Source of the DNA: Paraburkholderia humisilvae
Lineage (GTDB): Bacteria; Pseudomonadota; Gammaproteobacteria; Burkholderiales; Burkholderiaceae
Assembly (NCBI RefSeq): GCF_902859855.1
Contig: NZ_CADIKH010000006.1
Location: 124,001-188,000, forward strand
DNA: 64,000 nucleotides
Direction of reading: 5' to 3'
Part shown: positions 9,099 to 17,712 of the stretch, in pieces
How the letters are laid out: every line of letters begins with the position of its first letter
How positions within the stretch are numbered: position 1 is the stretch's first letter
Notes under the pieces: generated by a model
Databases searched by the model: none
Seen by the model: the letters and a program-made list of their open reading frames with translations, nothing else
What the model was told of the DNA's origin: nothing
Position numbers and translations under genes: made by a program

Positions 9099-11174
9099 AT
9101 GACCGAACCAGCAAACCCGCTGTTGCAGGACTGGCAGACCCGTTACCAGCTGCCGCCGTTCGCGCAGATCCGCGCCGAACACTTCGCACCGGCATTCGCG
9201 GTACTGTTCGATCGGCATCTCGCGGAGATCGATGCGCTGGCAACCCATCCGCAGGCACCCACCTTCGACAATACGGTAGCCGCGTTCGATGCCGCCGGCG
9301 CCGACCTCGACCGTGTGCGGTTGACCTTCGAGAATCTTTGCGCGTCCGAAGCGCCACCCGAACTGCAGGCAGTGGAACGCGAGATGGCGCCGCGTCTCGC
9401 GGCGCACGATAGCAAGGTCGCGATGCACGCCGGCTTTTTCGCGAGACTCGATGCAGTGGCCCGGCAGGCGCCAACGTTGCCGCTGAGCGAAGAACAGCAG
9501 CGGCTGCTTGCGCGAATCCATACCGATTTCGTGCGCACCGGCGCCGCGCTGCAGGGCGTCGCGCGTGAGCGGTTCACGGCGATCGCCGTACAGCTTGCGA
9601 ATCTGCAGACGCAGTTTGCGCAAAACGTTCTCGCCGACGAGTCCGCATACCAGTTACGGTTGATGTCCGACGCGGATCTTGCCGGGCTGCCGGAGTTCCT
9701 GCGCGCGGCCGCGCGCGGCGCCGCGCGCGAACGCGACGTCGACGGCTACGTGATCACGCTCGCCCGCTCGCTCGTGCAACCGTTCCTGACCTTTTCGGCG
9801 CGCCGCGACCTGCGCGAAACGGCGTGGCGGGCGTGGACCACGCGCGGCGAAACGGCAGGACGTGACAACCGGCCGATTGCACGCGAAATTCTCGCGCTGC
9901 GCGCCGAGCAGGCGCGCCTGCTCGGCTACGAGAGTTTCGCGGACTACGCGCTGTCCGATCGGATGGCGGGCCATGCGCGCGCCGTCTACGCGTTGCTCGA
10001 CCAGGTCTGGGAACCGGCGAAAGCGAGCGTCGCGCGCGAACGCGCGGCGCTGGTCGAGCAGGCCACCGCGCTGGGCGAGCCGACCGATATCGAACCGTGG
10101 GACTGGTATTACCTCGCGGAAAAGGTGCGCATCGCCCGCTACGCGCTCGACGACGCGGAGATCAAGCCGTATTTCAGTCTCGATGCGATGGTCAATGCAA
10201 TGTTCGATTGCGCTGAGCGCCTGTTCGGCGTGCAGTTCATCGAACAGACCGGCATTGCGCTGTATCACCCGGACGTCCGTATCTGGGAAGTTCAGCGCGG
10301 TGGCGCACCGGTGGGCGTATTCCTCGCCGACAATTACGCGCGGCCGAACAAGCAGGGCGGCGCGTGGATGCATATTTACCGCAGGCAGACGCGCAATGGC
10401 CGCGGCAGTGACCGTCGCATCGACAACCACACCGACGGGGATTCACGGCCGATTGTCGTGAACAACAACAACTTCGCGCGCAACAGCGACGGCCCGACGC
10501 TGCTCAGCTTCGACGACGTGCGCACGCTGTTTCACGAGTTCGGGCACGGGCTGCACGGCCTGCTGTCGGACGTCACCTATGGGCGCCTGTCCGGTACCCA
10601 TGTGCCGCAAGACTATGTCGAATTGCCTTCGCAACTGATGGAGAACTGGGCGACCGTGGCCGAGGTGCTCTCGAAGCACGCGCGCCACGTGGATACCGGC
10701 GCGCCGATACCGGCTGCGCTGATCGAGCGCATCCGCGCGTCGCAGACGTTCAATCAGGGGTTCGAAACAGTGTCGTATGCGTCGTCCGCGCTGATCGATA
10801 TGGCATTGCATCTGCAGAAGGAGGCCGACAGTATCGATATCGCGCGCTTCGAAGCGCAGCAACGCGAGCGTCTGGGCGTGCCGCGCGAAGTCGGGATGCG
10901 TCACCGTCTGCCGCACTTTTCGCATATTTTCAGCGGTGCTCACTATGCGGCCGGTTACTACGTCTACATGTGGGCCGAAGTGCTCGAGGCCGAAGCGTTC
11001 GAAGCGTTCGAAGAAGCCGGCGACCCGTTCGATCCGGCGCTAGCGGACAAGCTCAAACGATATGTGTACAGTGCGGGCGACAGCCGCGACGAGCGCGCCG
11101 CATTCCGCGAATTTCGCGGGCGCGATCCGCAGGCGGCGCCGATGCTGCGCAAGCGCGGCTTGCTGGCCGCCTGA
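9099..11174 (+). CDS. prlC: Oligopeptidase A (M3 metallopeptidase)
   Basis: A cytoplasmic zinc oligopeptidase of 691 residues, the usual length. It degrades short peptides, including cleaved signal peptides. ATG 9099 is preferred over ATG 9090 because AGGAGA at 9085-9090 would overlap the earlier start but is well spaced for 9099. The zinc site HEFGH lies at residues 479-483 (LFHEFGHGLHGLL) with the downstream glutamate helix. The C-terminal family box SHIFSGAHYAAGYYVYMWAE is intact. It is followed 69 bp later by the hydroxypyruvate isomerase gene on the same strand. Confidence 0.93.
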   Translation: MTEPANPLLQDWQTRYQLPPFAQIRAEHFAPAFAVLFDRHLAEIDALATHPQAPTFDNTVAAFDAAGADLDRVRLTFENLCASEAPPELQAVEREMAPRLAAHDSKVAMHAGFFARLDAVARQAPTLPLSEEQQRLLARIHTDFVRTGAALQGVARERFTAIAVQLANLQTQFAQNVLADESAYQLRLMSDADLAGLPEFLRAAARGAARERDVDGYVITLARSLVQPFLTFSARRDLRETAWRAWTTRGETAGRDNRPIAREILALRAEQARLLGYESFADYALSDRMAGHARAVYALLDQVWEPAKASVARERAALVEQATALGEPTDIEPWDWYYLAEKVRIARYALDDAEIKPYFSLDAMVNAMFDCAERLFGVQFIEQTGIALYHPDVRIWEVQRGGAPVGVFLADNYARPNKQGGAWMHIYRRQTRNGRGSDRRIDNHTDGDSRPIVVNNNNFARNSDGPTLLSFDDVRTLFHEFGHGLHGLLSDVTYGRLSGTHVPQDYVELPSQLMENWATVAEVLSKHARHVDTGAPIPAALIERIRASQTFNQGFETVSYASSALIDMALHLQKEADSIDIARFEAQQRERLGVPREVGMRHRLPHFSHIFSGAHYAAGYYVYMWAEVLEAEAFEAFEEAGDPFDPALADKLKRYVYSAGDSRDERAAFREFRGRDPQAAPMLRKRGLLAA

Positions 11175-11243
11175 CATCGGCGGCCTGTTTAGCGACTGTT
11201 TGCGGTTTCAGATGTTGTGTCCGATTCAAACCAAGGAAGAGCC

Positions 11244-12011
11244 ATGCCACGCTTTGCCGCCAATCTGACCATGATGTTCCCCGAAGTGCCGTTCCTCGAT
11301 CGCTTCGCGGCCGCCGCGAAAGCGGGCTTCAAGGCCGTCGAGTTCCAGTTTCCGTATGCCTTCGATGTGCACGAAATCAAACGGCGCATCGACGAAAACC
11401 ATCTGACGCCGCTGCTGCACAATCTGCCGGCGGGCGACTGGAACGCCGGCGAACGTGGACTGGCGTGTCTGCCGGCACGCGCCGACGAGTTTCGCGCAGG
11501 CGTGGCGAAGGCGATCGAGTATGCGCGCACGCTGGGTGTCGAGCGTCTGAATTGCCTTGCCGGTATCGCGCCTGTGAACGAAGACCCGGACCGGGTCTGG
11601 CGCACGCTGACCGGCAATCTGCGCTATGCCGCCGACGAAACCGCGAAGGCCGGTATTCGCCTGATGGTCGAAGCGTGCAATCGCTATGACATTCCGGGTT
11701 TCATGCTGAACACGTCCGCGGTTACGATTCGCGCGCTCGACGACGCAGGCAAGAGCAATCTCTGGCTGCAATACGACATCTACCATATGCAGCGCAGTGA
11801 AGGCGAACTGGCCGCGACCATCGAACGGCTGCTGCCGCGGATCGGGCACATTCAGGTCGCCGACAACCCGGGCCGGCATCAGCCGGGTACCGGCGAGATC
11901 AACTTTCCGTTCCTGTTCCGCACGCTCGACCGCCTCGGCTACGACGGCTGGGTGGCCGGTGAGTACAACCCGGAAGGGGCGACGGAAAGCGGCCTCGACT
12001 GGTGCCGGTGA
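11244..12011 (+). CDS. hyi: Hydroxypyruvate isomerase
   Basis: A 255-residue TIM-barrel isomerase interconverting hydroxypyruvate and tartronate semialdehyde, normally in glyoxylate/allantoin metabolism. ATG 11244 has AAGGAAG upstream; the frame extends to 11217 but MPRFAANLTMMFPEVPFLDRF is the typical N-terminus. Characteristic segments include GVEFQFPYAF-like VEFQFPYAFDVHEIK, QYDIYHMQRSEGEL and HIQVADNPGRHQPGTGEI with metal-binding Glu, Asp, His and Glu residues. The usual neighbours (glyoxylate carboligase, tartronate semialdehyde reductase, glycerate kinase) are not in this window, so the gene is an orphan here. Confidence 0.9.
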   Translation: MPRFAANLTMMFPEVPFLDRFAAAAKAGFKAVEFQFPYAFDVHEIKRRIDENHLTPLLHNLPAGDWNAGERGLACLPARADEFRAGVAKAIEYARTLGVERLNCLAGIAPVNEDPDRVWRTLTGNLRYAADETAKAGIRLMVEACNRYDIPGFMLNTSAVTIRALDDAGKSNLWLQYDIYHMQRSEGELAATIERLLPRIGHIQVADNPGRHQPGTGEINFPFLFRTLDRLGYDGWVAGEYNPEGATESGLDWCR

Positions 12012-12058
12012 TATCGGTCGCCGCGCGATAGCCTGAGCCCGGCGAACGCGCGACGCGG

Positions 12059-13177
12059 TCAATCCGCTGAGGCCGCGGGTGTGTCGAGTGGAATCACGCG
12101 CCGCGCCGATGAACCGCCGCAGCGGCGCAGCAGTTCGCGCAATTCGTTGATCACCGGAAAAACCTCATGGTTCCAGTCGCCGCCCTGTGCATCGTGTGCT
12201 TCCTGTTCACGCTCGACGGCCCAGCGATCTTCCTTGAAGATGCGTTCGGTGAACCAGATCAGTAGCGGCCATACGATATCGAGCAGCACGCGCGTGCGTG
12301 GCCGCCTGATCGACACAAGGCCGTACGCGCGCGTACGGCGCTGTTCGCGATCGAGCGGCACGTAAACCGCCCACAGATCGAGCATGAGCGTCGCATCCGG
12401 ATTGCGGATCTGCAGCGTTTGATACGGGTAACTCGTGCGGATCGTCATCACATCTTCGTTGGTCTCGGTGGGTTCGGTCGCCGCGCCGAGCACCACGGCC
12501 TCGCCGAGTGGCCGGCGGCCGGTCTCGCGCGCAAGTTTGTAGTCGACTTCGACCCAGTCGTCGCCATGACGCCGGCCGATTGTATGGGCCGTCATCTGTC
12601 CCATCACACGCCGATGCAGGAACTGATGGTTCATGTCCATCAGGTTTTCATGCATGAACGAGTAGTGACAGGCGACTTCGCGCGCGTAGCGGCGCGTCTT
12701 GTACGCGTCGCTCGCGACTGAGCCGAGCGATGGCAACGGGGTCGATTCGGCCAGTGCCGGATTGCCTGGAAAGACGAACACCAGGCCATCGAGCTCACGG
12801 CATGGATACGCACGCACGCCGTTGGGCAGGCGTTCGCGGCCGAGATAGGGAATGTTCACGCACTGGCCCGAGCAGTCATAGGTCCAGCCGTGGTAACAGC
12901 AGCGGATCGTTTCGCCGTCCACCACACCATCGTGCAGTGGGATCTGCCGGTGCGCGCAACGGTCTTCAAGCGCGAACACGGTGCCGGATGCGGCGCGCAC
13001 CAGCACGACCGGCTCGCCCGCAAAGCGCACCCCGTGCGCGCAGCCGCGTTTCACTTCGCGAGACAACGCGAGCGGATACCAATGATCCGGATGAATCGGC
13101 ACGCGACGTAAATCGCGCACAGGGGCTTCGCTCACAGCGCGGACCACGCTGCATTCGGATGAACCAGACTCTTGCAT
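12059..13177 (-). CDS. Rieske non-heme iron oxygenase, large subunit type
   Basis: A 372-residue Rieske oxygenase. ATG 13177 is set by an unusually complete Shine-Dalgarno, GAGGTGATC, 3-8 bases upstream; the in-frame GTG at 13186 lies inside it. The N-terminal Rieske domain has C-x-H (RCAHRQIPLHDG) and C-x-x-H (CCYHGWTYD) for the 2Fe-2S cluster. The catalytic domain has ENLMDMNHQFLH, giving the D-x2-H-x3-H iron site. No reductase or ferredoxin gene is adjacent, so electrons must come from elsewhere. It resembles vanillate demethylase or chlorophyllide oxygenase-like families more than ring-dioxygenase alpha subunits; substrate unknown. Confidence 0.85.
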   Translation of the reverse strand: MQESGSSECSVVRAVSEAPVRDLRRVPIHPDHWYPLALSREVKRGCAHGVRFAGEPVVLVRAASGTVFALEDRCAHRQIPLHDGVVDGETIRCCYHGWTYDCSGQCVNIPYLGRERLPNGVRAYPCRELDGLVFVFPGNPALAESTPLPSLGSVASDAYKTRRYAREVACHYSFMHENLMDMNHQFLHRRVMGQMTAHTIGRRHGDDWVEVDYKLARETGRRPLGEAVVLGAATEPTETNEDVMTIRTSYPYQTLQIRNPDATLMLDLWAVYVPLDREQRRTRAYGLVSIRRPRTRVLLDIVWPLLIWFTERIFKEDRWAVEREQEAHDAQGGDWNHEVFPVINELRELLRRCGGSSARRVIPLDTPAASAD

Positions 13178-13186
13178 GGTGATCAC
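13178..13186 (-). promoter_or_regulatory. Near-perfect Shine-Dalgarno for the Rieske oxygenase
   Basis: On the minus strand GAGGTGATC precedes the ATG at 13177. It is complementary to the conserved 3' end of 16S rRNA and decides the start codon. Confidence 0.7.
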
Positions 13187-13428
13187 CTCGACTTGCGACG
13201 TCTACCGATTATGTCCACATGTCGGCGAGTCGTGCAACGAACGGGGGAGCCCTATGCGTGCTATTGCCGCCGGCATAAGCGGCGAGTGTCGGCACGAAAC
13301 CTGCGACTGGCGCGCGTCGTGCCTTCGTCGTGCTTTTTTGCAGGGCCGAAAGTGCTCGAATTTGGGGAACATTGCTTGCCGCGCAGCGTCTTTCTTCAGC
13401 ATGAACACCACCCCGAGGACTTTTATAG

Positions 13429-15309
13429 ATGCTGCCGCAAGACATGTCTCGCCGCGCGTGGGCTACCACCGCGTCACTGTGTTCCGTACTCGTCGCATCC
13501 GGTTGTATCGCGCTCGCGACCGCGCCGGTCGCTACCGCTGCACAAAGCACCGCGATCGATGCACATGCAACGGCCGACGCCGCTGCCGCCGCGCCGACGA
13601 GTCCTTCTGCAAATGGCGCTAGCGCGGTCGATGCGGCGAGCGGCACCGCTGGCCGCAGCAGTCCGTCGCCGGTGGTGCCCGTGCCGCCTTCGGAGCTCTA
13701 TGGCGCGCTGTATCGCGACGCCGAGCTTGCGCATCTCTTTCCCGACAGCAAGACCTTCGCGGATATGATTCCCGACGACACGCCATCGCGCGTTGTCGTG
13801 CTGTATGCGCAACAGAAATCGCAACCGGGGTTCGATCTCAAACAGTTCGTCGAATCGCACTTCACGCTGCCCGCACGCGAAACGAAGCGCTACGTGTCCG
13901 ATCCGAATCAAGGTGTCACCGCGCACATCGATACGCTATGGAACGTGCTCAAGCGCGACCCTGATCGAAGTGCGAGCCCGTGGTCGTCGCTGTTGCCGCT
14001 GCCGTACCCGTATATCGTGCCCGGCGATCGCTTCGACGAAATCTACTACTGGGATTCGTTCTTTATCATGCTCGGACTCGAGCAAAGCGGCCGCGAGGAT
14101 CTGCTCGACGACGAGCTCAACAATTTTTCCACGCTGATCGATCGTTACGGGCATATTCCGAACGGAAACCGCACGTACTATCTGAGCCGCTCGCAGCCGC
14201 CGTTTTTCGCGCAGATGGTACAGCTCGCCGCCGAGCGCGAAGGCGAGCGCGTCTATCTGCGCTATCTGCCGGAGCTGCTTGCCGAATACCGTTACTGGAT
14301 GGATGGCGAAGACCGTATCGCGGCGGGCAGCGCTTACCGGCACCTCGTGCGGCTGCCGGACGGTACGCTGCTCAATCGCTACTGGGACGCGCGCGATACG
14401 CCGCGCGACGAATCGTACCGGGAGGACGTTGAGACGGCCGCGCAGACACCGCAGCGTAACGCGCCCGACCTGTGGCGCAACCTGCGCGCGGGAGGCGAGA
14501 CCGGCTGGGATTTCAGCTCGCGCTGGTTCGCGGATGGCAAGACGCTCGGCACGGTCGAGGTCACGTCGCTCGTTCCCGTCGATCTGAACTGCCTGTTGAC
14601 CGATCTCGAACGCACGCTCGCGCATGCGTACCGGCTGAAAGGCGATGCGGCAGAGGCGCAGCGCTTCGAGCGGCGCGCGTCCACGCGCGCGGCGGCGATT
14701 CGCCGCATATTGTGGGATCCGCAGATGAATGCATTCGGCGACTATGACTTCGTTGCGCGCAGACTCACTCACCGGCTGAGCGCGGCGACCGTGTATCCGC
14801 TTTATTTCGGTCTTGCGGACAAGGCGCAGGCCACCGCGATCGGCGCGACGGTGCGCGCGCGGCTGCTGCGCAGCGGCGGGCTCGCGACGACCACGGTGCG
14901 CACGGGGCAGCAGTGGGACGAGCCGAATGGGTGGGCGCCGCTGCAATATCTCGCGGTGGCGGGCTTGCGACGTTATGGCCAGGCGGGGCTGGCAAGCGAC
15001 ATCGCGACACGCTGGATTCAAACGAATGTCGCGTACTACCAACGCACCGGCAAGCTGGTCGAGAAGTACGACGTCGACGCGAAGGCGGGCGCGATGGCCG
15101 CGGGTGGCGGCGAATATCCGCTGCAAGACGGGTTCGGTTGGACCAACGGCGTGCTGCGCACGTTGATGGCGATGTATCCGGCGGTGGCCGGCGGCTCGAC
15201 GCGGCCTGCCGACGTGCCCGAGGGGCCGCGCGGCGTGTCCGAAGCGGCGGCGTCGGCCGCGGCCGCGCCGCAAACGACGCATCGGCTGCGCGAAACGCCG
15301 TCGAAGTAG
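13429..15309 (+). CDS. treA: Periplasmic alpha,alpha-trehalase (GH37)
   Basis: Hydrolyses trehalose to two glucose, in the periplasm. The 626-residue product starts at ATG 13429 with GAGGA at 13415-13419. It has a signal peptide with a Cys-Ala pattern (VLVASGCIALATAP), which could also be a lipobox (ASGC), then an Ala-rich linker to about residue 80. Both GH37 signatures are intact: PGDRFDEIYYWDSFF in the first third and QWDEPNGWAPLQ in the last third. The C-terminal 40 residues are low-complexity Ala/Pro. It stands alone, possibly for trehalose scavenging or osmolyte turnover. Confidence 0.93.
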   Translation: MLPQDMSRRAWATTASLCSVLVASGCIALATAPVATAAQSTAIDAHATADAAAAAPTSPSANGASAVDAASGTAGRSSPSPVVPVPPSELYGALYRDAELAHLFPDSKTFADMIPDDTPSRVVVLYAQQKSQPGFDLKQFVESHFTLPARETKRYVSDPNQGVTAHIDTLWNVLKRDPDRSASPWSSLLPLPYPYIVPGDRFDEIYYWDSFFIMLGLEQSGREDLLDDELNNFSTLIDRYGHIPNGNRTYYLSRSQPPFFAQMVQLAAEREGERVYLRYLPELLAEYRYWMDGEDRIAAGSAYRHLVRLPDGTLLNRYWDARDTPRDESYREDVETAAQTPQRNAPDLWRNLRAGGETGWDFSSRWFADGKTLGTVEVTSLVPVDLNCLLTDLERTLAHAYRLKGDAAEAQRFERRASTRAAAIRRILWDPQMNAFGDYDFVARRLTHRLSAATVYPLYFGLADKAQATAIGATVRARLLRSGGLATTTVRTGQQWDEPNGWAPLQYLAVAGLRRYGQAGLASDIATRWIQTNVAYYQRTGKLVEKYDVDAKAGAMAAGGGEYPLQDGFGWTNGVLRTLMAMYPAVAGGSTRPADVPEGPRGVSEAAASAAAAPQTTHRLRETPSK

Positions 15310-15330
15310 CGCGGTATCGTCAGCGCGGTG

Positions 15331-15909
15331 CTATACGCCGAACCATGCCGCGACAAAGAAACCGATACCGATCAACGCGATGCCGGCGGTCACCGTCTGC
15401 AGCCATTTTTTCCTGGTCAGCAACGTGATCGCGGCAAGCGCAATCGAAATCTGGATCAGCGTCGTCGCTTGTGCCCAGCGATGATGCTGGTGCTGAAGCG
15501 ACTCGCTCACGTCATTGTCTTTTTTCGATTCGTTTTCGAGCGCGTCCGCTTTGGCGCGAATCGGTTCCTTCTCCGCGTTATAGCGCACGATGTCAGCGAC
15601 GAACTTCGCATGCGCGGCGGACGCCGGATCGCTTAACGCGGCGCCCAGTTCGGCGAGGTTCTGTTTCTCGCCTTTGGCCTGGTAGTACGCCCATTGGTCC
15701 GACGCTTCCGTTTTCCGGATGGCCGCTTCGTTCTTGTAGAAGAGCGCGAGATTCTCGTTCGCGCCGCTCTGGTAAGACGCGATTGCACCGATACTGGCGA
15801 GGATCGCGGTCATCACCGCGATGCGCGACGCGCTGGGGCCGGCGGAATGCGCGCCCGCGTGCTCGACCGCGTGATCGTGCGGGCCGTGTATTTCATATTC
15901 GTCGGACAT
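15331..15909 (-). CDS. DUF4337 membrane protein
   Basis: A 192-residue protein of the DUF4337 family, function unknown. ATG 15909 follows an AGGTGA ribosome site. After a His-rich N-terminus (about 25 residues) comes a hydrophobic segment (IAVMTAILASIGAIASY), a charged, helical middle (KNEAAIRKTEASDQWAYYQ, the family signature) and two C-terminal hydrophobic segments around residues 145-190. It converges on the trehalase gene with 21 bp between stops. Confidence 0.85.
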   Translation of the reverse strand: MSDEYEIHGPHDHAVEHAGAHSAGPSASRIAVMTAILASIGAIASYQSGANENLALFYKNEAAIRKTEASDQWAYYQAKGEKQNLAELGAALSDPASAAHAKFVADIVRYNAEKEPIRAKADALENESKKDNDVSESLQHQHHRWAQATTLIQISIALAAITLLTRKKWLQTVTAGIALIGIGFFVAAWFGV

Positions 15910-16110
15910 CGTCACCTGTCAGGTTGAAAAGTGGGGAGAGGGCGCGAAAAACGCCGCCAGCATACCGCATCAGCCGCAATAGAAAGCAGGTTCGTATCGT
16001 TCGAAACATCCGGAACTCGCGATGCGTTACCCTTTGGGAGCACCGGCGATGCACAGTCGAAACACAGAATAATTCGCTTCGAAAATGGCAAAGGTCATTT
16101 CTCCATATTA

Positions 16111-16170
16111 AGGGTTTACCCTATACCTTCTGGCCGTTAGACTCTTTTCAACCACTACAGACAAGTCTGT
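16111..16170 (+). promoter_or_regulatory. Two small dyads upstream of a DUF4148 gene
   Basis: AGGGT-TT-ACCCT (16111-16122) and ACAGAC-AA-GTCTGT (16157-16170) are perfect short palindromes 85 and 37 bases before the DUF4148 start. They could be operators or part of a promoter region; nothing directly proves use. Confidence 0.3.
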
Positions 16171-16206
16171 CTGTTGCTGGGTCAACGGCTTAGGGAGGTA
16201 TCCGCC

Positions 16207-16536
16207 ATGAAATCTTTCATCAAGGCAATCGCGCTCGCCGCGGTGCTCGCCACCCCGGTTGTTTCTTTCGCGCAGTCGAATGGTCCGGTCACGCGTGCTC
16301 AGGTACGCGCTGAACTGGCTCAGTTCCAGCAGGCACAGCGAAACGAAAGCCTTTACGACCAGGGGGACGCTCATTACCCGTCAGGTATGTTGAGCACTGA
16401 GGCGATTGTGGCTGCGCAAAACAGCGCGGCTCAAAACACCGGCTATGGTCCCGCAACAAATGGCACGTCACAATCAGGCCAGGCCGCTGCGCCTGCGCAT
16501 AACAACTCGGTTGACCCCGGGTACTCGCATCCGTAA
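16207..16536 (+). CDS. DUF4148 secreted protein
   Basis: A 109-residue exported protein. GGAGGTAT precedes ATG 16207. The signal peptide is MKSFIKAIALAAVLATPVVS with cleavage near SFA-QS. The DUF4148 motif follows: PVTRAQVRAELAQFQQ and DAHYPSGM. The last third is Gln/Asn/Ser/Ala-rich and probably disordered. DUF4148 proteins are abundant in Burkholderiaceae and uncharacterised. A second member lies at 26247-26579; they share PxTRAxVRA(E/D)L and HYP but differ in their tails. Confidence 0.85.
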   Translation: MKSFIKAIALAAVLATPVVSFAQSNGPVTRAQVRAELAQFQQAQRNESLYDQGDAHYPSGMLSTEAIVAAQNSAAQNTGYGPATNGTSQSGQAAAPAHNNSVDPGYSHP

Positions 16537-16561
16537 GGACTTCGTGCACGTGATGATCACG

Positions 16562-16607
16562 AAGACCGCAAAGGCGTTAAGGTTACGGTCACTCATGTTG
16601 CGGTCTT
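16562..16607. terminator. Ten-bp inverted repeat between convergent genes
   Basis: AAGACCGCAA (16562-16571) and TTGCGGTCTT (16598-16607) are perfect inverted repeats with a 26-base spacer, lying between the DUF4148 gene and the convergent S33 peptidase gene. A bidirectional terminator is plausible, although the loop is long and T-runs are short. Confidence 0.4.
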
Positions 16608-16614
16608 GTTAGCC

Positions 16615-17631
16615 TCAGGGCCATAGCGATTCGATCGCACGCTTCAAGGCGTCGCGCAACGCGGGTTCGCTGCCGAGATGTCCCGCCGCGGCGACCCGTT
16701 CGATACGCGCTTGCGGCACTGCGCGAACCAAGCGCGCGACGTTGCCGACCGGGCACACCGGATCGCGCGTGCCGTGCGCGCCTGCGACCGGTACGCCCGC
16801 TTGCGCAACGCGCCGCGCCAGCGACATCAGCCGCGGTTCGCCCAGCCAGCATCGTCGCAACAGAAAGTGCGACTGCACCCGGTACATCGCGATCTGCCTG
16901 CGCACCGCGGCGGTCTTGTGGCGCGCCGCGCGAGTGCGGCGCCGGCGATGGGCGGAAGAGAGCACCGCATATTCGTAGCGTGACCACGCCAGCGCGACGG
17001 CCTGTTGCGACGCAATGCCACGCGACCTGAGCAGGATCGTTGCGCATGCGTCGAAGAGCCGCTGCCGATGCGTGCAGCGTGCGGCCTTCACGAGCGCCTG
17101 CCATTCGCGCGGCGCACGCTTGCGTGAAGCGAGAAAGAGGCCGTCGACTTCGCGCGCCGACGTCAGAAACATCCCGCGCAGCACGACGCCCAGCACCGAC
17201 TGCGGTTGGCTGCCCGCATACGCAAGCGCGAGCGCCGCGCCCCATGAGCCGCCGAGCACCCCCCAACGCTCGATGCGCAGTCGTTCGCGCACCGCTTCGA
17301 TATCGTCGATCAGACATCGTGTGTTATTGCGCCGCAGGCCGCCTGTGGGACGGGACGCGCCGGCGCCGCGCTGATCCATCATGATCACGCGAAACCGGCT
17401 CAGGTCGAACAGCTCGAGCACGCTGCGGTTCGTGCCGCCGCCGGGTCCGCCGTGCAGCACGACGACCGGCGTCCCGTTGTCCGCTCCCGCGACGGCAAAG
17501 GCGATGCGATGTCCGTCACGTGTGCGCAACGTGTGGCGTTTGATTGGCCTGGTCGGCGGGCGGAGGCGGGTCGTGCGGGCGGTCATGGCGTGGCGCGCTC
17601 GGGCAGGGTGCGTGTGCTGCATGAATACCAT
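16615..17631 (-). CDS. Prolyl aminopeptidase-like alpha/beta hydrolase (S33)
   Basis: A 338-residue alpha/beta hydrolase. HGGPGGGTNRS forms the oxyanion region and GGSWGAALALAYA contains the nucleophile Ser, both typical of prolyl iminopeptidases. The acid is likely in GTRDPVCP and the His in AAAGHLGSEP. The family removes N-terminal proline from peptides. The first 35 residues are Arg/Thr-rich and have no strong ribosome site, so the start could be ATG 17586 instead. The middle cap region (HRRRRTRAARHKTA) is unusually arginine-rich. Confidence 0.8.
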   Translation of the reverse strand: MVFMQHTHPARARHAMTARTTRLRPPTRPIKRHTLRTRDGHRIAFAVAGADNGTPVVVLHGGPGGGTNRSVLELFDLSRFRVIMMDQRGAGASRPTGGLRRNNTRCLIDDIEAVRERLRIERWGVLGGSWGAALALAYAGSQPQSVLGVVLRGMFLTSAREVDGLFLASRKRAPREWQALVKAARCTHRQRLFDACATILLRSRGIASQQAVALAWSRYEYAVLSSAHRRRRTRAARHKTAAVRRQIAMYRVQSHFLLRRCWLGEPRLMSLARRVAQAGVPVAGAHGTRDPVCPVGNVARLVRAVPQARIERVAAAGHLGSEPALRDALKRAIESLWP

Positions 17632-17712
17632 ATCTGTGCGTGTCGCGTTGATCGGCTAGTTGTGCGTGTTGCGCGGTTGGGCCGATTGGCTTGCGCACTG
17701 TTGAACGGGGTG

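Noticed and set aside
13936..15282. 448-codon minus-strand frame across treA
   Set aside because: Antisense to a trehalase with intact signatures; no recognisable domain.
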